This document shows, piece after piece, positions 61,723 through 64,000 of a DNA stretch of 64,000 nt. Location of the stretch: positions 1 to 64,000 of the forward strand of contig NZ_AOCN01000012.1 in NCBI RefSeq assembly GCF_000350525.1, in the 5' to 3' direction. Made by a program: the position numbers and the translations under genes. A model generated the notes under the pieces. The model had not been told where the DNA came from, made no database searches, and was given only the letters and a program-made list of their open reading frames with translations. Numbering within the stretch: the first letter of the stretch is position 1; each line of letters begins with the position of its first letter. The DNA is from Leucobacter salsicius M1-8 (lineage in GTDB: Bacteria > Actinomycetota > Actinomycetes > Actinomycetales > Microbacteriaceae).

Positions 61723-63003
61723 TTAGGTCTCCTCGCCGCCGTCACCTTCTTTCTTTGCTCGGGCAATGCTCGTGCTAACACGATCGCTCATACGGTCGGC
61801 CAGTTCCCGGTCTCGATTCATCGTGGCGTGCTGATAACGCAACACGATGTGAATGTCAGCGTGACCGCCGCGTCTCATCAGCTCCGCGAGCGTCGCCCCC
61901 TCTTGCGCGAAGATCGTCAGCCCCGTGTGCCTCAGGTCGTGAAATCTGAAGCGGTGAGGCAGCCCCGCGACGCCGTCTCGCACGTCAGCCCAGATGTATC
62001 CCCAACGGGTGTTCGACAGCGGGATGCTCCCCCGGCGGTCGGCCGGGAGCACCGGCGCCTTCGCGTCGGACGAAACGTAGTCCTCCAAGTGCTGCTGCAG
62101 CCGACCGATCATGAGCTTCGGGATGCTGAGGGATCGCCTGCCAGCCTCACTCTTCAGATCGGTGTAGCCACCGGTGTTGGCGTTGAGCTGGCGCCGCACA
62201 TGCAGTGTGGCGCTTCCGTCGTCGTGCCACTCGATGTCACGACGTTGCAGGCCGAGGCACTCACCTCGGCGCAGCTGACACCATGCCGCGAGCAGCACCG
62301 CGATAGCCCACTGATCTGGAACCGCCTCGTACAGTGCTTCAACCTGAATGGGATTCGCAACGTCTTCACCCGCGTCGTGGTCTGCGTCGTGCCTCACCGA
62401 CTCTTGCCGCGGTACCGATACATTCGGTGCCGCCGGGATGATGCCGTCTCGTGCGGCCTGCCGAAGGATCATCATGAGCACGATGAGCACCGGTCTCGTA
62501 ATGCCGTTGAACTTCGAGTTCGGGTTGAGCGGCGCGGGGATCTGATCAAGCCGGTCCGTCATCACCTTGATGCGGGCGGCGTCGATCTCGCGCACCGGAG
62601 TGCTTCCGAACTCTGGAACGAGGTAGCCGGTAACCTTCCCCTGGTACGAGCGCACCGTACCAACCGCCCGTTTCTTACCGCTGCGATTGGGTTCGGTACG
62701 GATCATTTCAAGCCAACGCTTGGAATACTCCTCGAAGCCCAACGACTGCGCCTGTTCGATCTCCAGCTCGGCTTGCAGCCGCGCTGCAATCTGCTCCGGT
62801 GGCTCCCAAAGGCCCCGTGCCATCTTCGATTGCACCCCGGCAAGCCAGGTTCGTGCATCCGTTTTGGTGAGAAAGGTGAGCGGCCGGTCTTGATCGGTTC
62901 TGGCCGTGTAGGTCGTTCCGTCGAGTCCTGGGTATCGAGCTTGCCAGCGGCCCGATGGGAGCTTGCGCAGGCTCCCCCAATTCTCGCGTTTGCTGTTGCT
63001 CAT
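61723..63003 (-). CDS. int: Tyrosine-family integrase of the ICE
   Basis: 426 residues from the ATG at 63003 (GGGAGGGC upstream). N-terminal arm-binding domain (GSLRKLPSGRWQARYPGLDG), SAM-like domain, then the catalytic domain: Arg in QLRRGECLGLQRRD, HxxR in FRFHDLRHTGLTIF, and the nucleophile Tyr in HIVLRYQHATM. All catalytic residues are present. Position beside the attR end of the element is typical. Confidence 0.93.
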   Translation of the reverse strand: MSNSKRENWGSLRKLPSGRWQARYPGLDGTTYTARTDQDRPLTFLTKTDARTWLAGVQSKMARGLWEPPEQIAARLQAELEIEQAQSLGFEEYSKRWLEMIRTEPNRSGKKRAVGTVRSYQGKVTGYLVPEFGSTPVREIDAARIKVMTDRLDQIPAPLNPNSKFNGITRPVLIVLMMILRQAARDGIIPAAPNVSVPRQESVRHDADHDAGEDVANPIQVEALYEAVPDQWAIAVLLAAWCQLRRGECLGLQRRDIEWHDDGSATLHVRRQLNANTGGYTDLKSEAGRRSLSIPKLMIGRLQQHLEDYVSSDAKAPVLPADRRGSIPLSNTRWGYIWADVRDGVAGLPHRFRFHDLRHTGLTIFAQEGATLAELMRRGGHADIHIVLRYQHATMNRDRELADRMSDRVSTSIARAKKEGDGGEET

Positions 63004-63366
63004 GATGCCCTCCCATGGACTCGAACGGACGCTGGCGGACCGTCGTGCCACTTCGTGCCACTCGACCTCACACCCCTCCTAGATCCGCATGATTCCGCGG
63101 ATCTCCGGGGGTTGATTCGATCGTTCGTGGCACGAAGTGGCACGGCTTGGGCGGTGCAGCAACCGCAAATTCCGGTCGCTACCTCGCCCTCCTTCCGCAT
63201 GGAAGGTGCGCGCGTGCCATCCCCGTGCCACTTCGGGTGGGTATTCCTGTTCATCTCTGTTCTCCTCTGTCTTTCGACTGGGAGACACGAAAACGCCCCT
63301 GATCTGCGAAAACTCGCGGATCAGGGGCGTGAACAGGTATTTAGGCGGGGCCTCTAAGAAGAAATC
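63004..63366. other. Integrase upstream region: attP arm repeats and nrdF terminator
   Basis: GTGCCACTTCGTGCCAC at 63045-63061 is repeated as its exact reverse complement at 63127-63143, with GTGCCACTTCG again at 63225-63235. CCGCATGATTCCGCGGAT lies at 63085-63102 and matches 58-75. These are likely integrase/excisionase arm sites; the short GTGCCACT at 109-116 would be the opposite arm. The region holds no gene. Confidence 0.7.
63294..63329 (-). terminator. Intrinsic terminator for nrdF, carried by the ICE end
   Basis: CGCCCCTGATC pairs perfectly with GATCAGGGGCG; on the minus strand TTTT follows the stem. It lies 38-73 bases past the nrdF stop but inside the element, so the ICE supplies the terminator that insertion took away. 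Confidence 0.8.

Positions 63367-64000
<634 letters not shown>

Noticed and set aside
58-63102. CCGCRTGATTCCGCGGAT repeats as the crossover core of the ICE
   Set aside because: The copies lie 25 bases inside the left end and about 265 inside the right end. The 13-base repeat coincides with the end of nrdF and explains the gene's integrity, so it is the better core; the longer repeats fit arm sites.
61423-63357. Long plus-strand open frame of 644 codons
   Set aside because: It is antisense to the integrase, whose catalytic residues and ribosome site are clear; the frame arises from high GC content.

Overview
The window is high-GC actinobacterial DNA, most likely from a member of the Microbacteriaceae. 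The evidence is its codon usage, the purine-rich ribosome sites, the actinobacterial conjugation families (SCO6880-type, DUF2637, DUF4913, DUF6112-like) and the chromosomal nrdF at the right edge. Almost all of it is one integrative conjugative element (ICE) of about 63.3 kb. The 13-base direct repeat TAGAAGTCCCAAT lies at 33-45 and again at 63368-63380, where it forms the last codons and stop of nrdF. The element has therefore integrated into the 3' end of nrdF, and its tyrosine integrase and excisionase sit next to that end.

Layout. 205-6839: copper cargo (possible DUF305 remnant, multicopper oxidase, SHOCT protein, small membrane protein, DUF305 lipoprotein, CueP, CopB-type ATPase). 6957-10508: MobF/TraA relaxase-helicase. 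10949-21258: a six-gene defence-like island (HTH protein, beta-class adenine methylase, Res-type helicase, SNF2/RapA-type helicase, GNAT-PIN-PUA-like protein, ASCH protein). I cannot match it to a named system and it is the best candidate for something undescribed. 21238-24391: regulatory module on the minus strand (XRE, ImmA/IrrE protease, 7-TM protein, hydrolase), divergent from ArdC and primase genes across an operator array with 22-bp spacing. 24718-39790: ArdC, Prim-Pol, DUF2637, ParB-like protein and the mating-pair genes (TcpC/VirB8-like, transglycosylase/M23, two paralogous small membrane proteins, VirB6-like, SCO6880, VirB4), interrupted by two minus-strand single-gene cargos. 39855-56384: metal/ion island (damaged arsenic operon with an IS3 copy, P1B ATPase with CmtR-like regulator, intact trxB-trxA-acr3-arsRC-arsC operon, flavoprotein with ArsR, NhaA, SulP with MerR). 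56467-59906: rest of the transfer operon (coupling protein, SSB, DUF4913). 60471-63003: DprA, Xis, Int. 63367-64000: chromosomal nrdF (partial).

How the parts fit. The relaxase, coupling protein, VirB4, VirB6-like protein and cell-wall hydrolase form a Gram-positive type IV secretion system. XRE plus ImmA/IrrE would act as a repressor/anti-repressor pair at the ArdC-primase promoter. ArdC, SSB and DprA would handle or protect entering single-stranded DNA. The resistance island splits what is probably one transfer operon (VirB4 / coupling protein) and contains a degenerate third copy of the ICE left end near 46.78 kb, suggesting it came partly from another nrdF-targeting element. All functions are inferred from motifs; no database search was run.
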